Assembly (NCBI RefSeq): GCF_000374805.1
Contig: NZ_KB895349.1
Span: 45,912 to 109,911, forward strand
DNA from: Chitiniphilus shinanonensis DSM 23277
GTDB lineage: Bacteria; Pseudomonadota; Gammaproteobacteria; Burkholderiales; Chitinibacteraceae
Reading direction: 5' to 3'
DNA length: 64,000 nt
In this document: one piece after another, positions 8,965 through 17,981 of the stretch
Position numbering within the stretch: position 1 is the stretch's first letter
Layout of the letters: each line of letters begins with the position of its first letter
Notes under the pieces: model-generated
Databases searched by the model: none
Seen by the model: only the letters and a program-made list of their open reading frames with translations
Told to the model about the DNA's origin: nothing
Made by a program: the position numbers and the translations under genes

Positions 8965-9570
8965 ATGGCCGAACGAGGCCGCCCGCGCTGCTTCGACCGT
9001 GCCGAAGCGCTGCGCCGGGCGATGGAAGTGTTCTGGAAGCACGGCTACGAAGGCAGTTCGCTGGCCAGCCTGACCGAGGCCATGCAGATCAACTCGCCCA
9101 GCCTGTACGCGACCTTCGGCTCCAAGGAGGCGCTGTTCAAGGAGGCGCTGGACCAATACGACCGCGAGGAAGGCGGCGGCGTGGCCAGTATCCTGGCCGG
9201 ACACCGCGATACCCGGGCGGCGTTCGCGGCGATGCTCGAATCCAGCGCGCAGTGCTTCACCACGCCCGGCCGCCCGGCCGGCTGCATGTCGCTGTCGGCG
9301 CTGAACTGTACGCCCAGCAATGCCGGCATCTGGGAGCACCTGCACCAGCGGCGCGCGCGCGGGCAGGCGGAACTGCGCGAGCGGCTGGCGCGCGGCGTCG
9401 CCGAGGGCGACCTGCCGCCCGGCGCCGATCTCGACGCGATGGCGACGTTCTACGCCGCGGTGCGCCAGGGCATGTCGGTGCAGGCGCTGGACGGCGCCAG
9501 CCGCGACACGCTCCAGAGCATGGCGCGCGCGGCGATGCTGGCGTGGGATGGGCTGGCGGGCGCCGGCTGA
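8965..9570 (+). CDS. TetR/AcrR family regulator
   Basis: A 201-residue protein with an N-terminal TetR helix-turn-helix (residues about 8-55; ALRRAMEVFWKHGYEGSSLA, then INSPSLYATFGSKEALF). The ligand-binding C-terminal half contains GRPAGCMSLSALNC, a segment seen in several quinone- or aldehyde-sensing TetR relatives. The start at 8965 is set by GGAGG 5 bases upstream; an upstream in-frame ATG at 8923 lacks one. It probably represses itself and the divergent MFS pump through the two palindromes in the gap. Confidence 0.9.
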   Translation: MAERGRPRCFDRAEALRRAMEVFWKHGYEGSSLASLTEAMQINSPSLYATFGSKEALFKEALDQYDREEGGGVASILAGHRDTRAAFAAMLESSAQCFTTPGRPAGCMSLSALNCTPSNAGIWEHLHQRRARGQAELRERLARGVAEGDLPPGADLDAMATFYAAVRQGMSVQALDGASRDTLQSMARAAMLAWDGLAGAG

Positions 9571-9627
9571 GCGGCCTTCAAATTCGGGAAACGTTGTCGA
9601 GCCGTCCTGGCATGCAGGACCGGCGCC

Positions 9628-11652
9628 TCAGCCGCGTCGTGGCCCGCCCCGCCCCTGACGCGGTGGCGCGCCACGCCGCGCCGGCTGTCCCGGCCGCTTG
9701 CCGCGGGCGCGCTGGGTGTTCTGCGCCTGCAACAGCGCGTCGATCTTTTCCGAGGTCGATTGCATCAGCACCTGCGCCAGTTCCTCGTGCGGGAAGGTGT
9801 CCGGCATGCGGTAGCCCAGCCACGCGTAGGCCGAGTACAGCTTGCAGGTGTCCTCCAGGAATTGCAGTTCGTTGCGGCCGAAAGTGCCTTCCATGCGCAG
9901 CAGCGGCGCCTGCTTTTTCGAGGCGCGCGCGGCGGCCCAATCCTGTAGGGCGCGTTCCAGCATCGGGATCTTGGTCGACACCGGGCACAGGCTGAGGGTG
10001 AAGCGGTCGGCCAGCGACAGGTTCAGCTGGTCGAGCCAGCGCGCCTTGTCGATCTGCTCGGACAGGTTGGCCGGCAGGAAGAATTCGTCGTGCACGTTGA
10101 TGTGCTTGGCGAACAGCTCCAGCAGCGGTTGCAGCCGTGTTTCGCCGGTGGCGGCGGAAATCTGCGTCAGGTAGTCCAGGTTGGGCGCGACGAAGAAGCC
10201 GGCGCCGGGCAGCGGCTCGGGCTGCTGCCGCAACAGCGCGGCGATGGTCTTGTGGGTGGTGGCGTCCAGCCCGGCGACGTGCCCGGCCTCGTGCACGCCG
10301 TAGCGGCCGGCGCGGCCGGCGATCTGTTTGGCCAGCGCGGCGGAGATGGTGCCCTCGGCGTAGCCGTCCCATTTGCTGGCGGTGGTGAAGATCACCCGCC
10401 GCGCCGGGGTGTTCAGGCCCATGCCGATGGCGTCGGTGGCGACCACGATCTGCGTCTCGCCGTCGATGAAGCGCTCAGCCTGCGCCTGCCGCACTTCCGG
10501 CGACAGGTTGCCGTAGATGGCCGAGACGCGGAAGCCCTGCTCGATGGCCTGGTCGCGCCAGTTGAGCACCTCGCGGCGCGAGAACGCGATCAGCACGTCG
10601 CCCGCCTGCAGGTTGCGCAGCGAGCCGAGCGGCTGGCGTTCCATCTCCAGCGGCGACTTGCGTTGCAGTTCGCGCACTTCCAGCGTACCGCCCACGCGCT
10701 TCACCAGCGCCTCGACCGCCTCGCGCGCCTCCAGCGCGCCCAGCAGGTAGACGGTGGCCGCCGGCACGCCGCACACCGCCGCCGTCCACGCCGCGCCGCG
10801 ATCCGGGTCGTCCAGCAGCTGGATCTCGTCGATCACCGCCACTTCCACCGGGCGGTTGGGGTTGAGCATCTCCACCGTGCTGGCGACGTGGGTGGCGTCG
10901 GGGTGCAGCTTGCGCTGCTCGCCGGTGATCAGGCTGACCGCCACGCCGGCCTCGCGCAGTCGGGTGTAGTTCTCCAGCGCCAGGAGCCGCAACGGCGCCA
11001 GGTAGACGCCGCTGGCGGCCTGCGACAGGTGCTCCATCGCGGCGTGGGTCTTGCCCGAGTTGGTCGGGCCGAGGATGGCGATGAAGTGGCGCTGCATCGC
11101 CTGCGCGGTGGTGAACGATTCGGGGTACAGCGACAGGTCGACCGCGTCGCGGGTCTTTTCCGCCTGCCGCGTGGCGGCGTTGCGGCCGTCGGCGGCGGCG
11201 ATGCGGTCCAGCGCCAGCGTGCAGCGGGTCTGTGCGCGCTCGTACTTGGCCTGGAACGCATGCAGCGCGCTGGCCGGGTCCAGGTCGCCGCTGCGGGCGA
11301 TGTCCAGTACCCGCAGCGCGCAGGCGCGCAGTTGCGTCTCCAGCTTGTCGCGCGCCGCCGGGTTCCAGCGCGCCTGCAACAGCGCCAGCCGTTCGTTGTC
11401 CGGCAGCCGCCGCCATTTGTTGGTCTTGCCGAGGAAGCCTTCGTCCGGCACCAGGTGGTACGGCACCCGCAACCCGTCCACCTCGATCTCGCCCGCCACC
11501 GAGACAGCGTAGCTGTTGTCGGTGGTGACCAGGGTGGCGTGGTGCGCGGCCAGATAGTCGGCCAGCGCGGCCTGGGCGGTGTCGGCGGTGTCGGCGGTGT
11601 CGGCGAGTTCGGTCGGAAGGTCTGTCGGAAGATCGGTGGGGGAGGCGGTCAT
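9628..11652 (-). CDS. SUV3-like superfamily 2 RNA helicase
   Basis: A 674-residue protein. The helicase core has Walker A GPTNSGKTHAAMEH near residue 192, VIDEIQLLDD (DEAD-equivalent motif II), and later IYGNLSPEVRQAQAERF and IGMGLN, as in the SUV3 family of mitochondrial and some bacterial ATP-dependent RNA helicases. The C-terminus continues through a Suv3-type region to a basic RGKRPGQPARRGAPP tail rich in Arg/Gly, a likely RNA-binding tail. The first 25 residues hold short tandem repeats (TDLP, ADT) encoded by repeated TCGGCGGTG units. In bacteria this family probably acts in RNA turnover; the partner nuclease is not in the window. Start chosen at 11652; upstream in-frame codons overlap the AraC gene. 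Confidence 0.88.
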   Translation of the reverse strand: MTASPTDLPTDLPTELADTADTADTAQAALADYLAAHHATLVTTDNSYAVSVAGEIEVDGLRVPYHLVPDEGFLGKTNKWRRLPDNERLALLQARWNPAARDKLETQLRACALRVLDIARSGDLDPASALHAFQAKYERAQTRCTLALDRIAAADGRNAATRQAEKTRDAVDLSLYPESFTTAQAMQRHFIAILGPTNSGKTHAAMEHLSQAASGVYLAPLRLLALENYTRLREAGVAVSLITGEQRKLHPDATHVASTVEMLNPNRPVEVAVIDEIQLLDDPDRGAAWTAAVCGVPAATVYLLGALEAREAVEALVKRVGGTLEVRELQRKSPLEMERQPLGSLRNLQAGDVLIAFSRREVLNWRDQAIEQGFRVSAIYGNLSPEVRQAQAERFIDGETQIVVATDAIGMGLNTPARRVIFTTASKWDGYAEGTISAALAKQIAGRAGRYGVHEAGHVAGLDATTHKTIAALLRQQPEPLPGAGFFVAPNLDYLTQISAATGETRLQPLLELFAKHINVHDEFFLPANLSEQIDKARWLDQLNLSLADRFTLSLCPVSTKIPMLERALQDWAAARASKKQAPLLRMEGTFGRNELQFLEDTCKLYSAYAWLGYRMPDTFPHEELAQVLMQSTSEKIDALLQAQNTQRARGKRPGQPARRGAPPRQGRGGPRRG

Positions 11653-11705
11653 GGGGCGGTTTCGATGCGGGATGGCGCGCAGTGTACCGGCAGCGCGCGC
11701 CGGCA

Positions 11706-12557
11706 TCATCGCGCGGCGACGGTCGCCTGGCGCAGACGGCGGAATTGCGCCGGCGTCATGCCCTTCTGCGCGCGGAACTGGCGGTGGAAATTGCCGGGGC
11801 TGGCGAAGCCGCTGGCCTGCGCCACGTGTTCCACCGGCAGCCGGCTGCTCCAGAGCAGGTGGCAGGCGCGGCCGATGCGCAGCCGTTGCAGATAGCGGCC
11901 GAACGGCTCGCCCAGGCCGGCGTCGAACCGTCGCCGCAGGCTGGCCACCGACAGGCCGCAGTGCGCGGCCACCGTTTCCTGGGTCAGCGCCTCGGTGTAG
12001 TGCGCGTGCATGTATTCCAGCATCTGCCTGAGCTGGGCATCCAGCGGCTGCGGTGGGCCGCCGCTCAGCCCGAGCGGCGTAGCCCGGTCGTCGGCCGCCA
12101 GCTCGGCGACGATGGCGAACAGCAGGCCCAGCCGCGCCAGCGCGCCGGCGTCGCGCAGGGCGCGGCACAGCGGCAGGCACGCCAGGGCGGTGGCGGGCGA
12201 GAACTGCAGACCGCCGGCGGCGCGGCCCAGCAGCGCCACCAGTGCCAGGCTTTCGAGCACGCCCGCTTCGACCAGCCGCTGCGCCCAGCCGGCCGGCAGC
12301 AGCAGCACGTGCACTTCGTGCGCGTCGCCGCGCGACGATTGCCAGGTGTGGGGAACGCCGGGCGGAATCAGTACCAGGTCGGGCGAGGTGTAGTCGTCGA
12401 TGCGGTCGCCGAGATAGCGCTGGCCGCCCTGGTCGAGCGTCAGCGTCAGCTCGAAGTCGCCGTGGTAGTGCCAGTCGAATTCCAGGGCCGGCAGGTCGAA
12501 ATGCGCGTCGTACCAGGAATGTCCTGGCGCGCGTGGCGGATTTTGCTGGCGCAGCAT
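11706..12557 (-). CDS. AraC family transcriptional regulator
   Basis: A 283-residue protein with an N-terminal cupin-like sensing domain (FDWHYHGDFELTLTL and LVLIPPGVPHTWQS, residues about 27-75) and a C-terminal AraC double helix-turn-helix (residues about 185-280; LTQETVAAHCGLSVASLRRRF, then VAQASGFASPGNFHRQFRAQ). GGAG precedes the ATG. It is divergent from the SIS-domain gene and is the natural candidate regulator for it; ligand unknown, possibly an amino sugar given that neighbour. Confidence 0.9.
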   Translation of the reverse strand: MLRQQNPPRAPGHSWYDAHFDLPALEFDWHYHGDFELTLTLDQGGQRYLGDRIDDYTSPDLVLIPPGVPHTWQSSRGDAHEVHVLLLPAGWAQRLVEAGVLESLALVALLGRAAGGLQFSPATALACLPLCRALRDAGALARLGLLFAIVAELAADDRATPLGLSGGPPQPLDAQLRQMLEYMHAHYTEALTQETVAAHCGLSVASLRRRFDAGLGEPFGRYLQRLRIGRACHLLWSSRLPVEHVAQASGFASPGNFHRQFRAQKGMTPAQFRRLRQATVAAR

Positions 12558-12680
12558 GACTTCTCCGGATGGATGACGCGGCCGGGGCCGTACCGATTGT
12601 GCACAAAAGGGGATCGATCGGCGAGTTCGCGGCGGCGAGGTGGTTTAACAATGAAGGCACCAACCAACCGGGAGCTTTCC

Positions 12681-13400
12681 ATGTATGCATTCATCGAACA
12701 GGCGGTGCCGCGGCTGCAGGCCGTGCTGGAATTGCAGCGCGCCGCCATCGACCAGGCGGTGGAGAAGATCGTCGAGGCGGTGGCCGCCGACCGCCTGCTC
12801 TACGCCTTCGGCACCGGGCACTCGCACATGATCCCGATGGAGCTGTTCGGCCGCGCCGGCGGGCTGGCCAATGTGTGCGCCATGCTCGACGAAAGCATCC
12901 TCAACGGCGCCGGCGCCACCCGCAGCAGCCGCATGGAGCGCCTGAGCGGGCTGGCCGACATCCTGTGGGACGAGTACGGCGTGGCGAGCGGCGACGTGCT
13001 GCTGCTGGTGTCCAACTCCGGCTTGAACGCGTCGGTGGTGGAGATGGCGCAGCGGGCGCGCGCCGAGGGGGTGTTCTGCATCGCGCTGACCTCACTGACG
13101 CAATCGCGCGCCAACACCTCGCGCCATCCCAGCGGCGCCAAGCTGTACCAGCTGGCCGACGTGGTGATCGACAACGGCGCGCCCGACGGCGACGCGCTGC
13201 TGCACTACGGCGGGCTGGGCACCGGCGCGTTTTCCAGCTTCGTCGGCATCGCGGTGGCCGAGGTGCTGGTGGCCGAGACGGTGCGACGCTGCGTCGAGCG
13301 CGGCATCGCGGTGCCGCTGTTCCAAAGCCAGAACACCGACCGCGTCACCGACAACGACGCGCTGTTCCGCCGCTACAAGCCGCGCATCCGCCACCTGTGA
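12681..13400 (+). CDS. SIS-domain protein, UPF0309-like sugar phosphate isomerase family
   Basis: A 239-residue cytosolic protein made of one SIS domain. Features are LLYAFGTGHSHMIPMELFGRAGG (residues about 35-55), the phosphosugar-binding loop LLLVSNSGLNASVVEMA and a conserved NGAPDGDALL segment. The family includes proteins linked to amino-sugar phosphate metabolism, but no reaction is established for this subgroup. The start at 12681 has GGAG upstream. It is divergent from an AraC regulator and ends one base before the convergent MFS gene. Confidence 0.82.
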   Translation: MYAFIEQAVPRLQAVLELQRAAIDQAVEKIVEAVAADRLLYAFGTGHSHMIPMELFGRAGGLANVCAMLDESILNGAGATRSSRMERLSGLADILWDEYGVASGDVLLLVSNSGLNASVVEMAQRARAEGVFCIALTSLTQSRANTSRHPSGAKLYQLADVVIDNGAPDGDALLHYGGLGTGAFSSFVGIAVAEVLVAETVRRCVERGIAVPLFQSQNTDRVTDNDALFRRYKPRIRHL

Positions 13401-13401
13401 T

Positions 13402-14679
13402 TCAGGCGGCCGCCAGCGCGGGCGCCGGGCGGCGATGCACGCGCAATGCCACCAGCGCCGCCACCACGCACAGGCCGCCCGAGATCCAGGTCGCCACCGT
13501 GTACGACCCCAGGCTGCCGCGCAGCAGGCCCGCGCCCAGCGCGGCGAAGGCGGCGCCCAGCTGGTGGCCGGCGACGATCCAGCCGAAGATCACCGGCGCA
13601 TCGCGGCTGCCGAAGCGGTCGGTGGTCAGGCGCACCGTCGGCGGTACGGTGGCGATCCAGTCCAGGCCGTAGAACATGGTGAACAACGGCAGGCCGAACA
13701 CGCCCAGACCGAACGCGGTCGGCAGGTACAGCAGCGCCAGCCCGCGCAGGCCGTAGTACCAGAACAGCAGCACCCGCGGGTTGTAGCGGTCGGACAGCCA
13801 GCCCGACAGCGTGGTGCCGGCCAGGTCGAACAGGCCCATCACCGCCAGGATGCCGGCGCCCTTCACCGGCGTCAGGCCGAAGTCGCCGCACATGGCGATG
13901 AAGTGGGTGCCGATATAGCCGTTGGTGCTGGCGCCGCAGACGAAGAAGGTGAAGAACAGCAGCCAGAAATCGCGGGTGACCGCCGCGCGACGCAGCGCGT
14001 CGAAGGCGATGACGATCGGGTTGCGCGCCAGCGGCGCGGCGTCGGAGGCGTCGGCGGCGGCGCCGTAGGACGCGAGCCCGACGCTGGACGGGCGCTCCGG
14101 CAGCAGCCACGCCACCAGCGGCACGATCAGCGCCGCCGCGCCGGCCACCACCAGCACCACCGGCCGCCAGCCGTGGCGTTCGGTCAGCGCCGCCAGCAGC
14201 GGCAGGAACACCAGCTGGCCGGTGGCGGAGCTGGCGGTGAGCAGGCCCATCGCCAAGCCGCGTCGCTGGGCGAACCAGCGGTTCACCACGGTGGCGCCCA
14301 GCGTCATCGCGGTGGCGCCGGTGGCGCAGCCGACCACCACGCCCCAGATCAACTGCAACTGCCAGCTGGCCTGCATCAGGCTGGACAACGCTACCGCGCC
14401 GGCCAGGATGGTCAGCGCCACCAGCACGGTGCGGCGCAGGCCGAAGCGCAGCATCGCCGCCGCGGCGAACGGCCCCATCAGGCCGAACAGCGCCAGGTTG
14501 ATCGACAGCGCCAGCGAGATGGTGGCGCGGCTCCAGCCGAAGTCGTGCTCCAGCGGCACCATCATCACGCTGGGCGAGGCCCGGGTGCCGGCGGTGACCA
14601 GCATGATCAGGAAAGTGATCGCGACGACGATCCAGGCGTAGTGCATCCGTCCCGCCAGACGCTGGGCAAGAGCCTGCAT
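13402..14679 (-). CDS. MFS transporter, monocarboxylate/oxalate-formate-like
   Basis: A 425-residue polytopic membrane protein with about 12 hydrophobic segments. The N-terminus (MHYAWIVVAITFLIMLVTAG) and the segment NRWFAQRRGLAMGLLTASSATGQ (residues about 130-150) are typical of the oxalate:formate antiporter/monocarboxylate branch. The substrate is not predictable. GGAG precedes the ATG at 14679; a longer frame would cover the operator region. Divergent from a TetR gene with two matching palindromes between them, so it is probably the regulated target. Confidence 0.87.
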   Translation of the reverse strand: MQALAQRLAGRMHYAWIVVAITFLIMLVTAGTRASPSVMMVPLEHDFGWSRATISLALSINLALFGLMGPFAAAAMLRFGLRRTVLVALTILAGAVALSSLMQASWQLQLIWGVVVGCATGATAMTLGATVVNRWFAQRRGLAMGLLTASSATGQLVFLPLLAALTERHGWRPVVLVVAGAAALIVPLVAWLLPERPSSVGLASYGAAADASDAAPLARNPIVIAFDALRRAAVTRDFWLLFFTFFVCGASTNGYIGTHFIAMCGDFGLTPVKGAGILAVMGLFDLAGTTLSGWLSDRYNPRVLLFWYYGLRGLALLYLPTAFGLGVFGLPLFTMFYGLDWIATVPPTVRLTTDRFGSRDAPVIFGWIVAGHQLGAAFAALGAGLLRGSLGSYTVATWISGGLCVVAALVALRVHRRPAPALAAA

Positions 14680-14709
14680 GGGGGTATCTCCAGGGATATT
14701 CTTGTTGGT

Positions 14710-14725
14710 GTTACCGATCGGTAAC
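14710..14725. promoter_or_regulatory. Candidate TetR operator, perfect palindrome
   Basis: GTTACCGATCGGTAAC is a perfect 16-bp palindrome. Its core TACCGANCGGTA recurs at 14746-14757 in the same 108-base gap between divergent MFS and TetR genes. Confidence 0.75.
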
Positions 14726-14744
14726 ATCGGCTTGATGATGCTAT

Positions 14745-14759
14745 GTACCGAGCGGTAAC
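14745..14759. promoter_or_regulatory. Candidate TetR operator, second site
   Basis: GTACCGAGCGGTAAC repeats the TACCGANCGGTA core of the palindrome at 14710-14725, 34 bases apart centre to centre, about 30 bases before the TetR ATG. A position for autoregulation. Confidence 0.7.
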
Positions 14760-14787
14760 ATGTCAAGCGTCATTCAGGAGCCGCAGC

Positions 14788-15402
14788 ATGAGCGAATCTG
14801 GCAAGCCCGCCCGCACCGTGGTGGACGCCGCGTCGGCGTCCGCGCGCATCCTCGACGCCGCCGAGAGCCTGTTCTACCGCGAGGGCACGCGCGCCGTCGG
14901 GGTGGACGCGGTGGTCAAGCAGGCTGGCGTCAACAAGATGAGCCTGTATCGCCAGTTCAGCTCCAAGGACGAACTGCTGCGGCAATACCTGAAGCGGCGC
15001 GAAGCCATGTTCTGGGGCTACTTCGACGGCAGCGTGGGCCAGCACCCCGACGACGCGGCCGCCGCGCTGCGGCAGTACTTCAGCGACGTCACCGCCCGCG
15101 CCACGCGCGACGGTTATCGGGGCTGCCCCTTCGTCAACGTCGCCGCCGAATACCCCGAGCCGGATCACTTCGCGCGGCGCTTCGTCGCCGAGCACAAGCG
15201 GCAGCTGCTGGCCCGGCTGACCGCCCTCGCCGCCGCCGCCGGCGCGCGCGATCCGGCCGCGCTGGCCCGGGCGCTGGCGTTGTTGATCGAGGGCCTTTAC
15301 ACCGCCAGCCAGACCTACGGCACCGATTCCCCGGTGATGGCCGCCGTGCCGCAGGTGGCCGACCTCCTCATCGCCCAGGCGCTCGGCCGCGATCCCGCGT
15401 GA
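14788..15402 (+). CDS. TetR/AcrR family regulator
   Basis: A 204-residue protein with an N-terminal TetR helix-turn-helix (residues about 15-60; ARILDAAESLFYREGTRAVG, then VNKMSLYRQFSSKDELL) and an alpha-helical C-terminal ligand domain containing GYRGCPFVNVAAEYP. CAGGAG 8 bases before the ATG at 14788 fixes the start. It is divergent from the MFS gene and very probably binds the TACCGANCGGTA sites in the gap, repressing both genes. Confidence 0.9.
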   Translation: MSESGKPARTVVDAASASARILDAAESLFYREGTRAVGVDAVVKQAGVNKMSLYRQFSSKDELLRQYLKRREAMFWGYFDGSVGQHPDDAAAALRQYFSDVTARATRDGYRGCPFVNVAAEYPEPDHFARRFVAEHKRQLLARLTALAAAAGARDPAALARALALLIEGLYTASQTYGTDSPVMAAVPQVADLLIAQALGRDPA

Positions 15403-15765
15403 GTTGGAGCGCAGTGGGGGTGTCCGGCTTTCGTCATTCGCCTCCAGGTGCGCATGCCGGGAAAGCCTGACCGGCCCCTTCACGCCCCAATCGTCAACTT
15501 GAGCAAAATCCGTCTTTTCCCCACCTGGAAGGCCATATCATCGCAACGCGTCTTGGCCCGTTCTCGGGGCCACGCGCTCGGGTCAACGACCATCCTGGTG
15601 GCTGCCTGGAAAGCATCTTCGGTGCCTCTTCCCTGACGCTGCTTCAGGCCGTTACCCGACGGTGTAAGGACAGGTGGACGGCTCCATGCGGCAACCGGAA
15701 CGCACGCGCTGAGACGGAGGTTTTCCTTCCGTCGTATTTCGGCGCGGAGAAGACCCCGGCTCTGC
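15403..15765. other. Intergenic stretch without a recognisable gene
   Basis: These 363 bases separate the TetR gene from the GTPase locus. Base composition becomes less GC-rich here. Short frames exist but none has a convincing start site or family. I see no tRNA, clear terminator or promoter consensus. It may hold the promoter of the four-gene locus. Confidence 0.4.
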
Positions 15766-17130
15766 ATGTCGGTCGGGAACGCGTGGGCGGGGGGAAAGAC
15801 GGTGAAGCAGGAGAGTGGTGCTCGTTGTTTCTCGTTGTTTGCGGTCGGGTTTTCCGAGCGCACGCAGAGCATGCTGAAGACGGTGCTCGATCGCCATCAG
15901 GCGCCGCCTCACAAGTTTGTGTTTGCTCCGGCGGCCGATGCCGAGATCCTCATCGTCAATGGCGATTTTCCGCACGCTTCAGGCGTGGTTCACCGGATTC
16001 GCAACGAGCGCGCCTGCTCGGTCGTCGTATTCGGCAGGCTCTGGCGCAGCGATATTCCCGACGCGGAGTACCTGGCCAATCCCCTTTCACCTGGTGCTTT
16101 TCTCGAAACACTGCGTCGCATCGCCGATCGCATCCATCAGCCGGCCATGGTCAAGGACGAGGAGAAAGTCCAGGTGGCGAGGACCTTGCCGGCATCCCCG
16201 CCGCGCGCCGGATGCTTCCCTCTCCGAGTACGTGGGACGCCAGCTGAAACGAACGGAATGGGCGGCTCCGCCGCATCCATGCCGCACCCGCGGTTCAACC
16301 TGGGGCGGGCGGCGGCTCACATGGAGCACGACCTGGGAAGGCTCGATTTTCGCGGTTTCCTGCGAGATGCCGATTTCTCGGACGCTGAACAGGTGTCGTC
16401 GCTGTATCTGAACCTGGATGGTTATCTCGTACACCACATCAAGCAGGCGTTGGCCGCCAGGATTGATGAACCTGCAATCGTCGAATTGCTGATCAATGGT
16501 CAGTCCCTCGTGCTCGACCTCGAGCAGAACCGCTGGGGGGGCGAGTTCAACATGCAAGCGCTGCACAGGCTATGCCTTGCGCCGCTTTATACCCGGCCCC
16601 GGGTGCGGCGGCTCGCCGCATTCCCCAGCGGCACGCGCGTTCAGGGGCGTGCCGAGCAGGTTCAGGGCCAGATCGACTTTTCGGAAGGGACGCAGGTCAT
16701 CGACAGCTATCGCACATATCGTGCGGAGTTCATCGTCGCGCAGATCGGCTTGTGGTGCGCTCGCGGCCATCTACCGGGCGGTACCCGGCTTCATGTGCCG
16801 GTACGTCTGCGGCACTGGCCGAACCTGCCCAACCTGCCTCGATCGCTGGGCGCGATGCAGATCGCGGCACTGTGGATGCAGTCCCGGTGTTCGCTGCTCC
16901 AGACCGTCGAGCGCACCGCGCTTCCACAGCGGCATGTCTTTGCCTTCTACGTGATCTGCGACAGCCTGGGCTTGCTCGAACACGCTCCCGGGGATTGCGC
17001 CGATGCGGGGATCGCGCGCCCGGCGGCGCCCGCGATCGGCAACGATGCCGCCGATTTCGACAGGGCGGCCCAACGTGGTTTCTTGCAGCGGTTGCTCGAG
17101 AAGGTGTGGCCTGTTGGTCAGGCAGAGTAG
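15766..17130 (+). CDS. Unrecognised protein with degenerate receiver-like N-terminus, first gene of a GTPase/roadblock locus
   Basis: 454 residues, no signal peptide or membrane segment. Residues about 20-130 have the alternating strand/helix look of a CheY receiver (AEILIVNGDFP, SVVVFGRLW, then LANPLSPGAFLETLRRIADR). The usual phospho-Asp appears as Asn and the conserved Lys as Asn, so phosphorylation is unlikely. The C-terminal half (residues about 200-425) contains LRHWPNLPNLPRSLGAMQIA and QRHVFAFYVICDSLGLL and may be a winged-helix-like region. A GTG at 15802 behind GGGGGGAAAG is a good alternative start. Placed 46 bases before a small GTPase gene, it is plausibly the input or output partner of that GTPase. 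Function not known. Confidence 0.6.
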   Translation: MSVGNAWAGGKTVKQESGARCFSLFAVGFSERTQSMLKTVLDRHQAPPHKFVFAPAADAEILIVNGDFPHASGVVHRIRNERACSVVVFGRLWRSDIPDAEYLANPLSPGAFLETLRRIADRIHQPAMVKDEEKVQVARTLPASPPRAGCFPLRVRGTPAETNGMGGSAASMPHPRFNLGRAAAHMEHDLGRLDFRGFLRDADFSDAEQVSSLYLNLDGYLVHHIKQALAARIDEPAIVELLINGQSLVLDLEQNRWGGEFNMQALHRLCLAPLYTRPRVRRLAAFPSGTRVQGRAEQVQGQIDFSEGTQVIDSYRTYRAEFIVAQIGLWCARGHLPGGTRLHVPVRLRHWPNLPNLPRSLGAMQIAALWMQSRCSLLQTVERTALPQRHVFAFYVICDSLGLLEHAPGDCADAGIARPAAPAIGNDAADFDRAAQRGFLQRLLEKVWPVGQAE

Positions 17131-17176
17131 GCGTCCTGCGGTGGCCGGGGCGGGCGGAGAGGACAGGTAAAAGCCA

Positions 17177-17716
17177 ATGGACCAATGCAAGCTCATATTC
17201 GCGGGCCCCGTCGGGGTGGGCAAGACGACTGCGGTGGCAGCGCTTTGCCATGGGCGGTTGCTCACGACGGAAGAAGATGCTTCCGATGTGACCAGGCTTC
17301 ATAAGGACACCACCACGGTCGCCTTTGACTATGGCGTGATCGACCTCGATGGCGGTGATCGCCTGCACGTGTATGGCTTGCCGGGCCAGAAGCGATTCGA
17401 CTTCATGTGGGAGATCCTGGCCAAGGACAGCCTCGGGCTCATCCTGCTGCTCGACAACAGCCGTTCCTCGCCATGCGCCGATCTCAAGTTCTATGTCGAT
17501 GCGTTCCGTGGATTCATCGAACAGACCGGCCTCGTCGTCGGCGTCACCCGGACCGATAGCCATCCGTTGCCGGTGCTCGATACCTATCGCGCATCGCTGG
17601 CGGCACTCGGCTTCAAATCCTGTCCGGTCTTCGAAGTCGACCCGCGCATGCGGGAGAACGTCGTGATGATGGTGCAGGCGCTGCTCTACCAGTTGGCCCC
17701 CGAACTGGCCGGCTGA
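17177..17716 (+). CDS. Small MglA-like GTPase
   Basis: A 179-residue cytosolic GTPase. The P-loop GPVGVGKT is at residues 10-17. The switch-II segment GLPGQKRFDFMW has the PGQ form typical of bacterial MglA/Rup-type GTPases. The base-recognition motif is TRTD in place of NKxD, a variant I associate with this bacterial group. The paired roadblock/LC7 gene downstream fits the MglA-MglB theme, in which roadblock dimers act on the GTPase. 265 bases without a gene separate it from the roadblock gene. Likely controls polarity, motility or a surface process; the exact role is unknown. Confidence 0.85.
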   Translation: MDQCKLIFAGPVGVGKTTAVAALCHGRLLTTEEDASDVTRLHKDTTTVAFDYGVIDLDGGDRLHVYGLPGQKRFDFMWEILAKDSLGLILLLDNSRSSPCADLKFYVDAFRGFIEQTGLVVGVTRTDSHPLPVLDTYRASLAALGFKSCPVFEVDPRMRENVVMMVQALLYQLAPELAG

Positions 17717-17981
17717 AGCTTTCCAATCTGGCTGCATTGCCTGAGGGCGGGCGCGCCGTGTTTTTCCGGCAACGCGAGGGGGGATCTCCCATCGAGCGAC
17801 CGATACGGTGGAAATGAAGCTGCTCAAGCCTGCGTCTGCATGCGGCATGAGTTTGGAATTACCGCTTCCGCAGGGGGGCGGTGCATGGGGCGCGGCGACG
17901 CGCGCCTCTCAACCGAAGGGCTTGCTGCCGCGCAGGGTGCCGGTTGCTTCCCTCAACCATGTAGCGATAAGGAGTTGATTC

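Noticed and set aside
15448..15636. 62-codon frame between the TetR gene and the GTPase locus
   Set aside because: No ribosome site, no family likeness and composition unlike a small protein.
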